DNA of 64,000 nt from Sarcina sp. DSM 11001 (GCF_900101015.1 NZ_FNFZ01000001.1:1-64000), one strand, 5' to 3'. Positions 17,221 through 27,016 are shown, counted from the stretch's first letter. The notes: generated from the sequence alone by a model not told the origin. Translations and numbers: made by a program.

Positions 17221-17325
17221 GCGCGATTTTAATCGCGCCTTTTGTCGTTGCCGAAGAGGGGGATTGCCGGGGATGTAGTGTAGTATTTAGCAAGTAGTAA
17301 CTTCCGCCCGGCAGTAGCTGCCCTG
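17221..17325 (+). promoter_or_regulatory. Leader segment with two more hairpins before the sugar-transferase operon
   Basis: GCGCGATT/AATCGCGC (17221-17238) is followed by CTTTT, and a short GGCAG-TAG-CTGCC hairpin lies at 17313-17325, about 45 nt before the start codon. In Clostridia, long polysaccharide operons can be controlled by NusG paralogues (LoaP) that bind leader RNA hairpins. The layout fits such processive antitermination, but no loaP gene is in the window. Confidence 0.35.
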
Positions 17326-17369
17326 TTGTAGCCAGACTAATTTCTTCTATTAATACAAGGAGAAGATAT

Positions 17370-18803
17370 ATGTCTTCTAGAGTTCGTTATCCTATTAAAG
17401 ATAGAGATAAAACCAGGCACAGGCTCTGGCTTCGATTTATCAAGATGATCAATGTTATCCTGATCACTGTCCCTTTTGCGTTTTGTTGGTATTATTATTA
17501 CGCAGAGAGATTATATTCCCCTTTTTATGCAAGAGGCGACAGGATTATTGTCGCTCTGTTTATGGTTCTCTATATCCTGTTTGGCAGGATATACTCCGGG
17601 TTCACTATTTCCTTGAACAGGATTTCAGAGATTGTCTACAGTCAGACACTGGCGATTTTTTTTACAAATGGAATCCTCTATATCGTAACTTTGTTGCTTA
17701 CTAAGCACTTTCCCAATCCTATTCCTTTATTGTTGTCAATGGCGGTGGAGGTTCTTTTGTCCGCCATGTGGGCTGGTGGAGCGCATACACTCTATTTTAG
17801 GAGGCAGGAACCGATTCGGACAGTCATTATCTGGGATATGCGAAAAGGACTTATGGATCTGATTAATTCCTATGGGCTGGACATACGTTTTAATGTTGTC
17901 GCTACTCCGAATATCTGGGATGTTTTTAAGAATCCTGATCAATATCTGGATCAGGCTGAGGCAGTTTTTTTGATAGGAGTACATAGCCATGAGCGAAACC
18001 AGATTATCAAGGTCTGCGTACAAAGGGGGATCCGTGCGTATATTATCCCCCGGGTGGGGGACGTATTAATGGAGAGCGCGCAGCCATTACACTTGTTCCA
18101 CTTGCCTATCCTTATGCTGGAACGTTACAATCCCGCACCGGAGTATCTCTTTATTAAACGTGTGTTTGACATCCTTGCCTCCGGTATTGCTCTAATCATT
18201 CTCTCTCCACTTATGATTATTGTTGCGCTGATGATCCGTCGTGACGGGGGAACCGCATTCTACCGTCAGAAGAGGCTGACAAAAAATGGAAAAGAGTTTT
18301 ACGTATTGAAATTCCGAAGTATGAGGATGGATGCAGAGAAAGACGGCGTAGCCCGTCTTTCAGCGGGAGAGAATGACCCGCGCATTACACGAATTGGCCG
18401 TTTTATACGTGCTTGCCGCATTGATGAACTCCCTCAGCTGATCAATATCTTGAAGGGAGAGATGAGCGTGGTGGGTCCGCGCCCTGAACGGCCGGAGATT
18501 GCAGCTCAGTATGAAGAGAAGTTCCCAGAATTCTCGTTGAGACTCCAGGCGAAAGCCGGGCTTACGGGGTATGCTCAGATATATGGGAAGTATAATACGA
18601 CGCCTAGGGACAAGCTCTTGATGGATCTCCAGTATATTGCAAAACCGAGCATTGCTGAGGACTTGAAGATAATATTTGCTACTGTGAAGATCCTTTTTTT
18701 GCCGGAGAGTACTGAAGGGATTGCAGAAGGACAGACCACTGCGATGGACTATAGAAATGAAGCATTTCGATCAAAAGATGGTGAAAATAGCGAGGATATT
18801 TAG
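17370..18803 (+). CDS. Polyprenyl-phosphate sugar phosphotransferase (WbaP/CpsE type), initiating enzyme
   Basis: 477 residues. The N-terminal half has several membrane helices. The C-terminal half is the bacterial sugar transferase domain: KRVFDILASGIALIILSP (membrane-embedded helix), FYRQKRLTKNGKEF, LKFRSMRMDAE, RIDELPQLINILKGEMS, VGPRPERPE. These are the conserved catalytic blocks. It attaches the first sugar-1-phosphate to undecaprenyl phosphate on the cytoplasmic face and so starts repeat-unit assembly. An AAGGAG ribosome binding site sits 8 nt before AUG 17370. It is the first gene of the long operon running to 32496. Confidence 0.93.
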   Translation: MSSRVRYPIKDRDKTRHRLWLRFIKMINVILITVPFAFCWYYYYAERLYSPFYARGDRIIVALFMVLYILFGRIYSGFTISLNRISEIVYSQTLAIFFTNGILYIVTLLLTKHFPNPIPLLLSMAVEVLLSAMWAGGAHTLYFRRQEPIRTVIIWDMRKGLMDLINSYGLDIRFNVVATPNIWDVFKNPDQYLDQAEAVFLIGVHSHERNQIIKVCVQRGIRAYIIPRVGDVLMESAQPLHLFHLPILMLERYNPAPEYLFIKRVFDILASGIALIILSPLMIIVALMIRRDGGTAFYRQKRLTKNGKEFYVLKFRSMRMDAEKDGVARLSAGENDPRITRIGRFIRACRIDELPQLINILKGEMSVVGPRPERPEIAAQYEEKFPEFSLRLQAKAGLTGYAQIYGKYNTTPRDKLLMDLQYIAKPSIAEDLKIIFATVKILFLPESTEGIAEGQTTAMDYRNEAFRSKDGENSEDI

Positions 18804-19156
18804 ATAAAATAGACAAAACTCAAGGCGGCTTCCGAAGATTTTAAGTATGTGTGCTATAAGTACTCTGCTTATAGAAGAGCAGAGGTTTATGTAGCAAACA
18901 CATACCAACTCATCGGCTTTTGCTATGTGCTTTCGATAGTTCCAGACAGGAACAGGGCGGACAACGATATCGATTCAAGCTGAGAGTGCCTGTGAATGTT
19001 GTCAGAAATGAGTTTCTTAACTTGGTACGAGAAAGTAGAGTGATAACTGCTCCGAAGCGTGGAATTCGTTTCAGAGCGTTTCACTATGTTTAGGGGAAAT
19101 TTGCATTCCTCGACGAATTGGCCGAGTAAGGTCTAATGAGGGGAGAAGATTCTTCA
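18804..19156 (+). other. Gap without a supported gene
   Basis: About 350 bases. A short plus-strand frame (about 18950-19093) is open to a TAG and ends with a GIRFRAFHYV-like segment, but it lacks a ribosome binding site and I cannot assign it. It could be the tail of a lost gene. No strong terminator is visible, so the operon may continue through. Confidence 0.4.
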
Positions 19157-19990
19157 ATGGATGGTGTTGATAACAGCTACTCTGTCTTAATGAGTGTTTA
19201 TGCAAAAGAAAAAGCAGAGTATCTGAAGCAGGCAATGGATAGCATATGGAATCAGACCATGCCGACTGATGATTTTGTGCTTGTTTGTGATGGACCACTG
19301 AATGAAGAACTGGATACTGTGATTTGCGAGATGCAGGTTGCGCATCCGGTCACATTGCATGTAGTGAGACTGGAAACTAACGGCGGGCTGGGAAATGCGC
19401 TGAATGTTGGGATTAAACACTGCAAGCATGAGCTTGTTGCTCGTATGGATTCAGACGATATCAGCAGACCAGACCGGTGTGAGAGACAACTGAAGGTATT
19501 CCAGGCACATCCTGACGTAAGTATTGTCAGCGGAATCGTAGAAGAGTTCACGATGTCTACAGATCAGATAGAAGCCCGCCGTGTACCGCCGGAGACTCAG
19601 CAGGAAATACAGTTCTTCGCTAAGAAACGCAATCCATTTAATCATCCCTGCGTGATGTACAGAAAATCAGATGTTGAAGCAGCGGGAGGATATCTAGATT
19701 TTTATCTATTAGAGGACTACTACTTGTGGATTCGGATGCTGCAGAAAGAGAGCCTTGGATATAACCTGCAGGAGCCGCTGCTTTGGATGCGAGCTGGTTC
19801 AGATATGTATAAGCGACGTGCCGGATGGAAATATGCAAAGAGTCAGAAGGCGTTATTCAAGTACATGAAGAATAGCGGGTTCATAAGCGAGACTCAATAC
19901 TTAAAAAGTGTAGCTGTACGGACTGTGTCGTCAATCACGCCGAACTGGCTGCGGGAATTCATGTTTAAGACAGTAATGCGGAAGAAATAA
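19157..19990 (+). CDS. Family 2 glycosyltransferase
   Basis: 277 residues with a GT-A fold signature: YSVLMSVYAKEKAEYL, then DDFVLVCDGPL, then GLGNALNVGIKHC, then the metal/nucleotide-sugar motif VARMDSDDIS. The pattern SIWNQTMPTDD is common in rhamnosyl- and galactosyltransferases of capsule loci, but the sugar cannot be told. AUG 19157 is preferred over the AUG at 19136 because GGGGAGAAG between them gives correct ribosome binding site spacing. It is cytosolic or peripheral, acting on the undecaprenyl-linked acceptor made by the preceding gene product. Confidence 0.9.
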   Translation: MDGVDNSYSVLMSVYAKEKAEYLKQAMDSIWNQTMPTDDFVLVCDGPLNEELDTVICEMQVAHPVTLHVVRLETNGGLGNALNVGIKHCKHELVARMDSDDISRPDRCERQLKVFQAHPDVSIVSGIVEEFTMSTDQIEARRVPPETQQEIQFFAKKRNPFNHPCVMYRKSDVEAAGGYLDFYLLEDYYLWIRMLQKESLGYNLQEPLLWMRAGSDMYKRRAGWKYAKSQKALFKYMKNSGFISETQYLKSVAVRTVSSITPNWLREFMFKTVMRKK

Positions 19991-20024
19991 ATAATAATAA
20001 TAGAAAATACTCGGAGTTAAAAGG

Positions 20025-20444
20025 ATGGTTATTGGCTATACAACAGGAGTCTACGATATGTTTCATATTGGTCATCTGAATATCATTCAGAGGGCAAAAG
20101 AGCAATGTGATTATCTTATTGTTGGTGTTACAACTGATGAGTTATGTATGAAGAGAAAGAATAAACTCCCTGTTATTCCGGAAGCAGATCGTATCGCCAT
20201 AGTGAGAGCCATCCGCTATGTTGACCAGGTTGTTCCCCAGAATGATATGGATAAGCTGAAAGCTGTGAAGGAATATCATGTCAATAAGGTGTTTGTTGGT
20301 TCCGACTGGAAAGATACTCCCTCATGGAATCAATATGAAAAGGAGTTTGCAGAGGTAGGTTGCAAGGTTGTCTATCTTGATCACACGGATGGAATAAGTT
20401 CAACAATTTTGAGGGAGAGACTGAACAGTGAGAAACACTTATAA
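20025..20444 (+). CDS. tagD: Glycerol-3-phosphate cytidylyltransferase
   Basis: 139 residues, the usual TagD length. The nucleotidyltransferase HXGH motif is at residues 14-17 (GVYDMFHIGH), VFVGSDWKDTP lies in the middle, and the terminal ISSTILRERL motif is present. The enzyme makes CDP-glycerol from CTP and sn-glycerol 3-phosphate. An AAAAGGA ribosome binding site precedes AUG 20025. The 3' end overlaps the next gene, a LicD-type phosphotransferase, by 17 nt. That suggests CDP-glycerol or a similar CDP-alcohol is made for transfer to the polysaccharide. Confidence 0.92.
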   Translation: MVIGYTTGVYDMFHIGHLNIIQRAKEQCDYLIVGVTTDELCMKRKNKLPVIPEADRIAIVRAIRYVDQVVPQNDMDKLKAVKEYHVNKVFVGSDWKDTPSWNQYEKEFAEVGCKVVYLDHTDGISSTILRERLNSEKHL

Positions 20445-21297
20445 ATACGTTCGTAATGAACTTGAAGATACATACGGTTTTCTGAAACTGCAGGACAAGA
20501 TCCTTGAGATCATGGTGGATCTTGATCATTTTTGCCAGGAAAATGGCATCACATATTTTCTTATGGGGGGATCAGCGCTAGGCGCTATGAGGCATGGTGG
20601 CTTTATCCCCTGGGATGATGATCTTGACATTTTTATGCCATATAAGGATTATATGCGATTTATTGAACTGTGCAAGACAAAGCTCGATAAAAAGAAATAC
20701 TATCTTCAAGTTGAGAATACTGAGGAACTACCCTATTTTTATTCAAAGCTTCGTATGAATGGAACTACGTATATCGAGGAAGTTCATCGGAATCGAAAAA
20801 ATATCCATCAAGGTATTTTTGTCGATATCATGTGCTTAAATAATGCTGCGCCAGAAGGATATCGCCGCAAAGCACAATATCAGTATGCAACACTCCTTAG
20901 GGCAAGCGCGATTACACATTTGCCTGAGTATAAGGCTACAGGGAAAAGAGCAGTTGCTTTATGGATTGCAAAAACTTTTGTTAATGGTGGTGTAAAAAAA
21001 CATCTGTTAAAAGTTATCAGAAAATATAACAACGAGTCCACTGTTGATGTTGCCCATGTATTTGGCAGGGCCAAGTTTAAGAATGCGTATTATCCGGCTC
21101 GATTATTTACGAGCCAAAGGTATGTACCTTTCGAGCAGGTTCAATTAGCTGTCCCGAATGGCGTGGAGGAGTACCTGACGCTTCGATATGGCCCTAAGTA
21201 TATGGAAATGCCAAGCGAAGAAACAAAGGCGGAGTATCAGACGCATACATATGTTTGGGATACTGAAAAGGACTATACAGAGTATTTAAAGGACTGA
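20428..21297 (+). CDS. LicD family phosphotransferase
   Basis: 289 residues. The LicD core is clear: LDHFCQENGITYFLMGG, then SALGAMRHGGFIPWDDDLDIF. LicD enzymes move phosphocholine, ribitol-phosphate or glycerol-phosphate groups from CDP donors to glycans. The start is GTG 20428, within the end of tagD, indicating translational coupling. The adjacent TagD makes glycerol-phosphate the most likely group, while the LicC-like fusion upstream leaves phosphocholine-like groups possible. Confidence 0.88.
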   Translation: MRNTYKYVRNELEDTYGFLKLQDKILEIMVDLDHFCQENGITYFLMGGSALGAMRHGGFIPWDDDLDIFMPYKDYMRFIELCKTKLDKKKYYLQVENTEELPYFYSKLRMNGTTYIEEVHRNRKNIHQGIFVDIMCLNNAAPEGYRRKAQYQYATLLRASAITHLPEYKATGKRAVALWIAKTFVNGGVKKHLLKVIRKYNNESTVDVAHVFGRAKFKNAYYPARLFTSQRYVPFEQVQLAVPNGVEEYLTLRYGPKYMEMPSEETKAEYQTHTYVWDTEKDYTEYLKD

Positions 21298-21309
21298 GGA
21301 GAAAAATCG

Positions 21310-22260
21310 ATGGCTATTTCTAGCTATACCAACGGATTGAAAAGGCTAACACATACTTTAGCTCCGATAGCGGAGCATTATGGAAAACCTAAAATGGTTT
21401 TCTGGATAGATTATTTTTGGGCTTATCTTCGATACGGTATTACTCCTAACCAGTATATTGGTTTTCGGATATATGAGAAGAACGGAAGAGAACGTGCAGA
21501 GTTTTACACGCATCGGCAACATAAGGCATTTGAAAAGAAACTGAACGATCCGGCACATTATTGGACATTTTGGAATAAGCAAGAGTTTAATGAGGCTTTC
21601 TCCGAATTTATCCATCGTGATTGGATGTATTGCGAAGGAAAGACTCCGGAAGAAATTCGGGCATTTTTGGATGGACATGCAAAGGTTATGGTCAAGCCGA
21701 CATCGGCGTCTTCAGGTCACGGCATCCATGTGTACAAGGGAGAAGCGATTACTGATCTCATAAATCAAAAGGCTCTTCTGGAAGAGTTCGTAGTTCAGCA
21801 CCACAAAATGTCTGAACTGAATCCTTCGAGTGTTAACACTGTGCGAGTTTATACCATTCTTGACAGAAGCAACACCCCACACATTTTATCCGCCTCTATC
21901 CGGGTAGGGGGGGTAAACAGCGAAGTGGACAACTATCATTCCGGTGGAGTTGGCTATCCACTTGATGTAGAGCACGGTGTGGTAATGGCTGCTGGCAGGA
22001 CAATCACCGGGGAAAACTGTTTGTATCATCCGGGCACAGAAACAAAGGTTATTGGTTTTGAAGTTCCGAATTGGAAAGGACTTGTTAATTATATATATCG
22101 CGCCACTCAAGTTTTCCCTTCGGCTAGAATGATTGCCTGGGATGTTGCAGTTCTTGAAAATGGGTTTGAAATGATTGAAGGAAACTATAATGGGGATCCT
22201 GGCTTTATGCAAACACCGAGTAATACTGGCAAAAAGAGAGAAATACTGAAATATATGTAG
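21310..22260 (+). CDS. Sugar-transfer-associated ATP-grasp protein
   Basis: 316 residues with ATP-grasp features: KVMVKPTSASSGHGI (ATP-binding loop), LLEEFVVQHHKM, SVNTVRVYTI and a metal-binding end MIEGNYNGDPGF. This matches the ATP-grasp group regularly found in capsule and teichoic-acid loci. It probably ligates an amino acid or another carboxylate to an amino sugar or polyol in the repeat unit. AUG 21310 follows an AGGAG ribosome binding site and lies 13 nt after licD. The substrate cannot be deduced. Confidence 0.85.
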   Translation: MAISSYTNGLKRLTHTLAPIAEHYGKPKMVFWIDYFWAYLRYGITPNQYIGFRIYEKNGRERAEFYTHRQHKAFEKKLNDPAHYWTFWNKQEFNEAFSEFIHRDWMYCEGKTPEEIRAFLDGHAKVMVKPTSASSGHGIHVYKGEAITDLINQKALLEEFVVQHHKMSELNPSSVNTVRVYTILDRSNTPHILSASIRVGGVNSEVDNYHSGGVGYPLDVEHGVVMAAGRTITGENCLYHPGTETKVIGFEVPNWKGLVNYIYRATQVFPSARMIAWDVAVLENGFEMIEGNYNGDPGFMQTPSNTGKKREILKYM

Positions 22261-22355
22261 CGTGATGTAGAGGAAGAAGCTAACATTAATAAGTATACAG
22301 GTTCGATTGTGATTTTTAACATGGCTGGCTAAGAATGAGAGGAACTGATAAGAGA

Positions 22356-23462
22356 ATGAGGGATCAAATTAGAGTATTAATGTTACTTCCTAATCTGAGA
22401 GTTTCAAATGGTGTGACCAGTTATGCGATGAACTATTTCAATAGAATTAATCACAATTCTGTTCATATGGATTTTGCTATATATAAAAAGAAAGAAAGCC
22501 CATATGAAGATGAAATTTTAAGCTCAGGGAGCAAGATTTTTTTGCTTCCACCAGTCAAGAATCTTCCTGCACACGTTAAAGCCTGCATTGATATTTTGAA
22601 AAATGAGCATTACGATATAATTCATGATAACAGTATGTTGGTGACCTACCCGATCATGCGGATTGCAAAAAAATATGTCCCTGTACGTATTCTCCACAGC
22701 CATAATTCAAAGCTGGGAGAAACTGCAAAAAAAGAGAAGCGAAATGCCTGTTTTCTCCCGTTCTTACTTAGACAAGCAGATGCTTATGCGTCGTGTTCGA
22801 ATCTTGCAGCTAAAGCCATGTTTGGTGATGCAAGTTATGAATTTATTCCAAATTTCGTTGACGCAGGGAATTATCATTTTGACGAATCTGTGCGCCAACG
22901 CATAAGACGTGATATGAAAGTCGGAAATAAGAAGATTATTGCTACTGTCGGTCGTATGGCTGCGCAAAAGAATCCTTTCTTTGCTCTGGATGTGTTTGAA
23001 GTAGTTGCGGAAAGAGAACCTGATGCAGAGTACTGGTGGATAGGCAGCGGCCCTCTTGATAAAGATGTTTCTGAATTTGTTGGTAAGCTGAAACATAAAG
23101 ACAGAGTGAAGTTACTGGGCAGTAGGAATGATATGAAAGATTTGTATCAGGCAATTGATTTGTTCTTCCTTCCATCTCTTTTTGAAGGACTTCCAGTAAC
23201 GGGAGTTGAAGCTCAAGCAATGGGGTTGCCTTGCATCATATCTGATAGTGTGACAAGAGAAATGGTCTATACAGACTTGGTAGAATTTGTCAGTCTACGC
23301 AGCAGTAAAGAAGACTGGGCAAATGTAGTGTGCCAGAAACTGGAGGAAACTAATATACGTAGAGATAGAGGAAGAGAACTCCTGAATAGTAGGTTTTCAA
23401 GTACAACTGCTGGGAAGTTTTTGGAAGGGTATTATAGAAGACTACTGCAAGACGGGTTATGA
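22356..23462 (+). CDS. GT4-type glycosyltransferase (family 1 superfamily)
   Basis: About 368 residues. The N-terminal Rossmann domain starts IRVLMLLPNLRVSNGVTSYAM, with HSHNSKLG as the acceptor-side histidine region. The C-terminal nucleotide-sugar domain contains IIATVGRMAAQKNPFFALDV, then WIGSGPLDKD, then the EX7E-type motif FLPSLFEGLPVTGVEAQAMG. The start is uncertain: AUG 22356 follows AGAGGA at a somewhat long spacing, while AUG 22335 lacks an obvious ribosome binding site. It is a retaining GT-B enzyme adding one sugar of the repeat unit. Confidence 0.9.
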   Translation: MRDQIRVLMLLPNLRVSNGVTSYAMNYFNRINHNSVHMDFAIYKKKESPYEDEILSSGSKIFLLPPVKNLPAHVKACIDILKNEHYDIIHDNSMLVTYPIMRIAKKYVPVRILHSHNSKLGETAKKEKRNACFLPFLLRQADAYASCSNLAAKAMFGDASYEFIPNFVDAGNYHFDESVRQRIRRDMKVGNKKIIATVGRMAAQKNPFFALDVFEVVAEREPDAEYWWIGSGPLDKDVSEFVGKLKHKDRVKLLGSRNDMKDLYQAIDLFFLPSLFEGLPVTGVEAQAMGLPCIISDSVTREMVYTDLVEFVSLRSSKEDWANVVCQKLEETNIRRDRGRELLNSRFSSTTAGKFLEGYYRRLLQDGL

Positions 23463-23488
23463 CTAAAGAGTAAAGGACGTAAAAAGGA

Positions 23489-24598
23489 ATGACAATTTAC
23501 TTAGTCCAGGTATTTCTGATTCTACTTATGAGCGCAGGGCTCCATCCTGCAAGTAATGAAAAAGGAAAGAGAAGGTTTCTCTTTCTCTCGTTTGCTTTGC
23601 TCACAATTGTTTCGGGAATCAGAGGATATACAGTAGGTGCGGATACAAAAGTTTATGTACGTTGGTATGAGAATATAGACTATATTGCAATCAACAATGG
23701 TCGTTTTGAAGCTGGATTTACCCTCTTTATGAAGGCGTTGCATAAAATTTCATCCAATCCATCATTCTTGCTCTTTATATCGTCAATAGTATGTATTGGA
23801 ACATTCTGTGTTTTCGCTAACAGATATTCAAAAAAACCAACGATTAGTGTCCTTTTATATGTGTTGTTAGGCTCATATTTTTCACAGATGAATATAATGC
23901 GACAATCGCTTGCTCTTTCGATTACAATGTGGAGTTTTATGCTCATCTTGGACGACAGAGAGATTGAGCTGCATAGTTTGCGTAGAGTGGTAATTTCAGC
24001 CCTTCTTATTCTGCTCGCTACAAGTTTCCATACGATTGCAGCAGTCTGTTTTATAGCATGGGTTCTTTTAATTCGACAAGGTCAAATTGAGGATAAGACT
24101 AAACTGACTATGCAATGGGCAGTCATGAGGATGTTACTTATTGCAGGCATATTTTTCGTGGCATATTCGGTTGTTATGCGATTGGTGATAGCTATTCTGC
24201 CATGGTATGCGAATTATTTTTATGGAACCTGGAGTGATTCAAATTATTTTGCCTCACTTTTTAAGATGCTAATCAGCGTTGTGTTTCTGATCGTAGGTTC
24301 TTTCGTCTTGCGAGGTCGGAAGCTCACAAACGCGCAGAGGTTCTCCGTGATTATGCTGGGATTAAATATCGTATTTCAGGTTCTGGCTATGAGAATGGAA
24401 ATATGGGGAAGGATTGCAAGCCTTTTTGGCATTTATACATATTTGCTTTGGGTACCTGAGTTTCTTAACGAGATTCAATTAAGGAATAATAGACGGATTA
24501 TTGAATTCGCCATAACTGGTTTTTCCTTTCTGTACATGCTAATTGTTCTGGTATTCCGCCCTGAGTGGACGTTGGTTGTACCGTATGTTATCAAATAA
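23489..24598 (+). CDS. EpsG/Wzy-like polysaccharide polymerase
   Basis: 369 residues, almost all membrane helices. EpsG-family hallmarks are SGIRGYTVGADTKVYVRWY after the second helix and QMNIMRQSLALSITMWSF in the middle. EpsG/Wzy proteins polymerise undecaprenyl-linked repeat units on the outer face of the membrane. AAAAAGGA precedes AUG 23489 by a short spacing. Its place between the glycosyltransferases and the flippase is typical of a Wzx/Wzy-dependent cluster. Confidence 0.88.
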   Translation: MTIYLVQVFLILLMSAGLHPASNEKGKRRFLFLSFALLTIVSGIRGYTVGADTKVYVRWYENIDYIAINNGRFEAGFTLFMKALHKISSNPSFLLFISSIVCIGTFCVFANRYSKKPTISVLLYVLLGSYFSQMNIMRQSLALSITMWSFMLILDDREIELHSLRRVVISALLILLATSFHTIAAVCFIAWVLLIRQGQIEDKTKLTMQWAVMRMLLIAGIFFVAYSVVMRLVIAILPWYANYFYGTWSDSNYFASLFKMLISVVFLIVGSFVLRGRKLTNAQRFSVIMLGLNIVFQVLAMRMEIWGRIASLFGIYTYLLWVPEFLNEIQLRNNRRIIEFAITGFSFLYMLIVLVFRPEWTLVVPYVIK

Positions 24599-24687
24599 TA
24601 CGGATGTTTTAAGATGATGATTGCAGTCATAGTGATAAAGGTTTTCAAAGGTTTTTATACAATACAGCAGAAAAGTAGGATGGAAGT

Positions 24688-26085
24688 ATGGCGAATAAAT
24701 ATAAGGATCTGGTCAAAGATACAGTAATCTTTGCTGTCGGGAATATTGGTTCAAAATTAATCCTTTTTTTTCTGGTTCCGTTGTACACTGCTTCAATGAC
24801 GAAGGAACAATATGGAACCTCTGATCTGATATTCACTATTGCACAGCTGGTATTACCTTTCGTATCTGTAGTAATATATGATGCGTTAATTCGATTTGGA
24901 TTATCAAAAGATCAGAAATCTGAAGATGTACTATTAGCGGCATATATTGTGCTTGTAACTGGAACGGTGGTCACCTTCGTCATTACACCGTTATTTGGCG
25001 TGTATAAGCTGATCAGTAATTGGAAATGGCAGTTGTCTATTTATATTGTTCTCAGTGCATTTAATGCATCCAATATGAATTACTTAAAGGTAAAGGGAAA
25101 AAATGTTTGTTATGCTGTGATCGGCTTGACACATACTGCATTGATGGCGGTTTTAAATATAATTCTTCTAGCGGTTTACCATCTTGGAATTGATGGATAC
25201 TTGACGGCAAACATTGTTTCCATGGGTGTGTCAGTGCTTCTGTCAATAATCGTTGCAGGAATTCCGACAGATCTTAGAAGAGCAAAATTCCGCAAAGATC
25301 TGTTAATTAATATGACTATGTTTTCCGCTCCGTTAATCTTAAACAACATTTCCTGGTGGGTTGTTCACTCATCGGACAAGGTCATGGTTGAGATGATGCT
25401 GGATGCTGCAGCACTGGGGTTATACACTGTATCTGCGAAAATTCCTGCGCTGATTAATGTATTAATAAACATTTTTTCTCAAGCTTGGGGGATTTCTTCA
25501 GTAAGAGAATTTGAAAACTCGAATGATTCAAAGTTTTATTCATCGGTGTTGGAAGCTTTTTCATTTATCTGCTTTGGCGCAAGTATTGTTCTTATTGCAA
25601 TCATCAAGCCGTTTATGCGGCTGTATGTTTCTGCGTCTTTTTTCGATTCGTGGCGTTATGTGCCGATCTTACTTGCTTCTGCTGCTTTTGCATCAATAGC
25701 GTATTATTACGGTTCATTGTATAGTGCACTGAAAAAATCAGGAAGAAACATGGCCACGACCTTGCTTGCTGCAGTTGTTAATATTTTTGTGAATTATGTG
25801 GGAATCAAACTGGTTGGAATATATGGAGCAGCAATCGGAACATTAGTAGCGTACATTGTTATGGCATTTGCGAGAATGATCGATGTTGGACGATTTATCA
25901 ATATTCGCATCAACAAGAGCCGTTTTGGTCTTATATGTTTCCTGTTATTAGTGCAAGCGACACTTGTTACGTTAGATGTATATGGATATTTGGCGTCTGG
26001 TGTTGTTGTCATAATTTATTTTCTTTTGCAATATCAGATGATAATTTCAATAAGTCGCAGGATTCTTGGAAGAATCAGAAAATAA
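24688..26085 (+). CDS. Wzx-like oligosaccharide flippase
   Basis: 465 residues with about 12-14 membrane helices. The start MANKYKDLVKDTVIFAVGN, with KLILFFLVPLYTASMTKEQYG, is typical of polysaccharide biosynthesis (MATE-fold) exporters. It moves the lipid-linked repeat unit across the membrane for polymerisation by the preceding EpsG-like protein. A GGATGGAAG-type ribosome binding site precedes AUG 24688. Confidence 0.92.
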   Translation: MANKYKDLVKDTVIFAVGNIGSKLILFFLVPLYTASMTKEQYGTSDLIFTIAQLVLPFVSVVIYDALIRFGLSKDQKSEDVLLAAYIVLVTGTVVTFVITPLFGVYKLISNWKWQLSIYIVLSAFNASNMNYLKVKGKNVCYAVIGLTHTALMAVLNIILLAVYHLGIDGYLTANIVSMGVSVLLSIIVAGIPTDLRRAKFRKDLLINMTMFSAPLILNNISWWVVHSSDKVMVEMMLDAAALGLYTVSAKIPALINVLINIFSQAWGISSVREFENSNDSKFYSSVLEAFSFICFGASIVLIAIIKPFMRLYVSASFFDSWRYVPILLASAAFASIAYYYGSLYSALKKSGRNMATTLLAAVVNIFVNYVGIKLVGIYGAAIGTLVAYIVMAFARMIDVGRFINIRINKSRFGLICFLLLVQATLVTLDVYGYLASGVVVIIYFLLQYQMIISISRRILGRIRK

Positions 26086-26116
26086 CTACAACGGGAGATT
26101 GTTTTGGAGCCGGTTT

Positions 26117-26914
26117 ATGAGAAAGCTTTCACTTAAAGAGTATAAAGAGAGAATACTGGGCATACTTGTAAAAGTTGACCGTATTTGTCGAGAAAATAGT
26201 TTTAATTACATGATTTGCTACGGAACTCTTCTTGGTGCAGTAAGGCATAAAGGGTTTATCCCGTGGGATGACGATATCGATATTCTTATGCCCAGGGATG
26301 ATTACTATAAATTAGGAGAGTATATAATCAATCACCCTGAGTTGGATTTGAACTATATAGATATTTCCAACAGGAAAGATACTATATATTATTGTGCTAA
26401 GGTGTGTGATGCCCACACTATCATTACGCAAGCCGCTCATTTTCGTCCATTGGAAGGTTATGGTGCCTTCATCGATATTTTTCCGTTGGACTATCTGCCT
26501 GATGATGAGGAAAAAAGAAAAAATTACAAAGCCAGAGCTTTATACATGCAGAGACTGGTAGAACATTCATCTCATCTGAGACCATATAAGGGAAAAGGAT
26601 TTAAGCAAACATTGCTTATATATATCGGTTTTTACTATGCGCATTTGTTTGATACAAGAAAGATACTTGAAAAAATGCACAGAGACTTTCAAGAGAATGA
26701 CCACATTCAAACGAACTGGGTTGGGGTTCCTTTCGGTACTGCATTTCATGCTGCAAGTTTTACAAGAAGAGCAGAGTATTCATTTGAAGGATATCGTTTT
26801 TTTGGTCCAGCAGATTTTGATAATGTTTTAAAAATGGCTTATGGCGACTATATGACAATTCCACCGGTTGAAAAGCAGATTACACATGCGGTTGAATGCT
26901 ATGCAAAGGAATAA
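26117..26914 (+). CDS. Second LicD family phosphotransferase
   Basis: About 265 residues. The core CRENSFNYMICYGTLLGAV followed by RHKGFIPWDDDIDILMPRDDY is canonical LicD. The start at AUG 26117 is set by the GGAG ribosome binding site 8 nt upstream; the open frame begins earlier, within the flippase end, but lacks a ribosome binding site there. Two LicD proteins in one locus suggest two phospho-substituents or two acceptor positions. Confidence 0.88.
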   Translation: MRKLSLKEYKERILGILVKVDRICRENSFNYMICYGTLLGAVRHKGFIPWDDDIDILMPRDDYYKLGEYIINHPELDLNYIDISNRKDTIYYCAKVCDAHTIITQAAHFRPLEGYGAFIDIFPLDYLPDDEEKRKNYKARALYMQRLVEHSSHLRPYKGKGFKQTLLIYIGFYYAHLFDTRKILEKMHRDFQENDHIQTNWVGVPFGTAFHAASFTRRAEYSFEGYRFFGPADFDNVLKMAYGDYMTIPPVEKQITHAVECYAKE

Positions 26915-27016
26915 TGAGTTATGCTAAGAACATTTACTCGCTAAGGATTAGAAAGTCAGGGAAATATAATCCCCTGGAATGAGTGGATATAGTGAAAACA
27001 GAAAGGTTTGAAGTAT

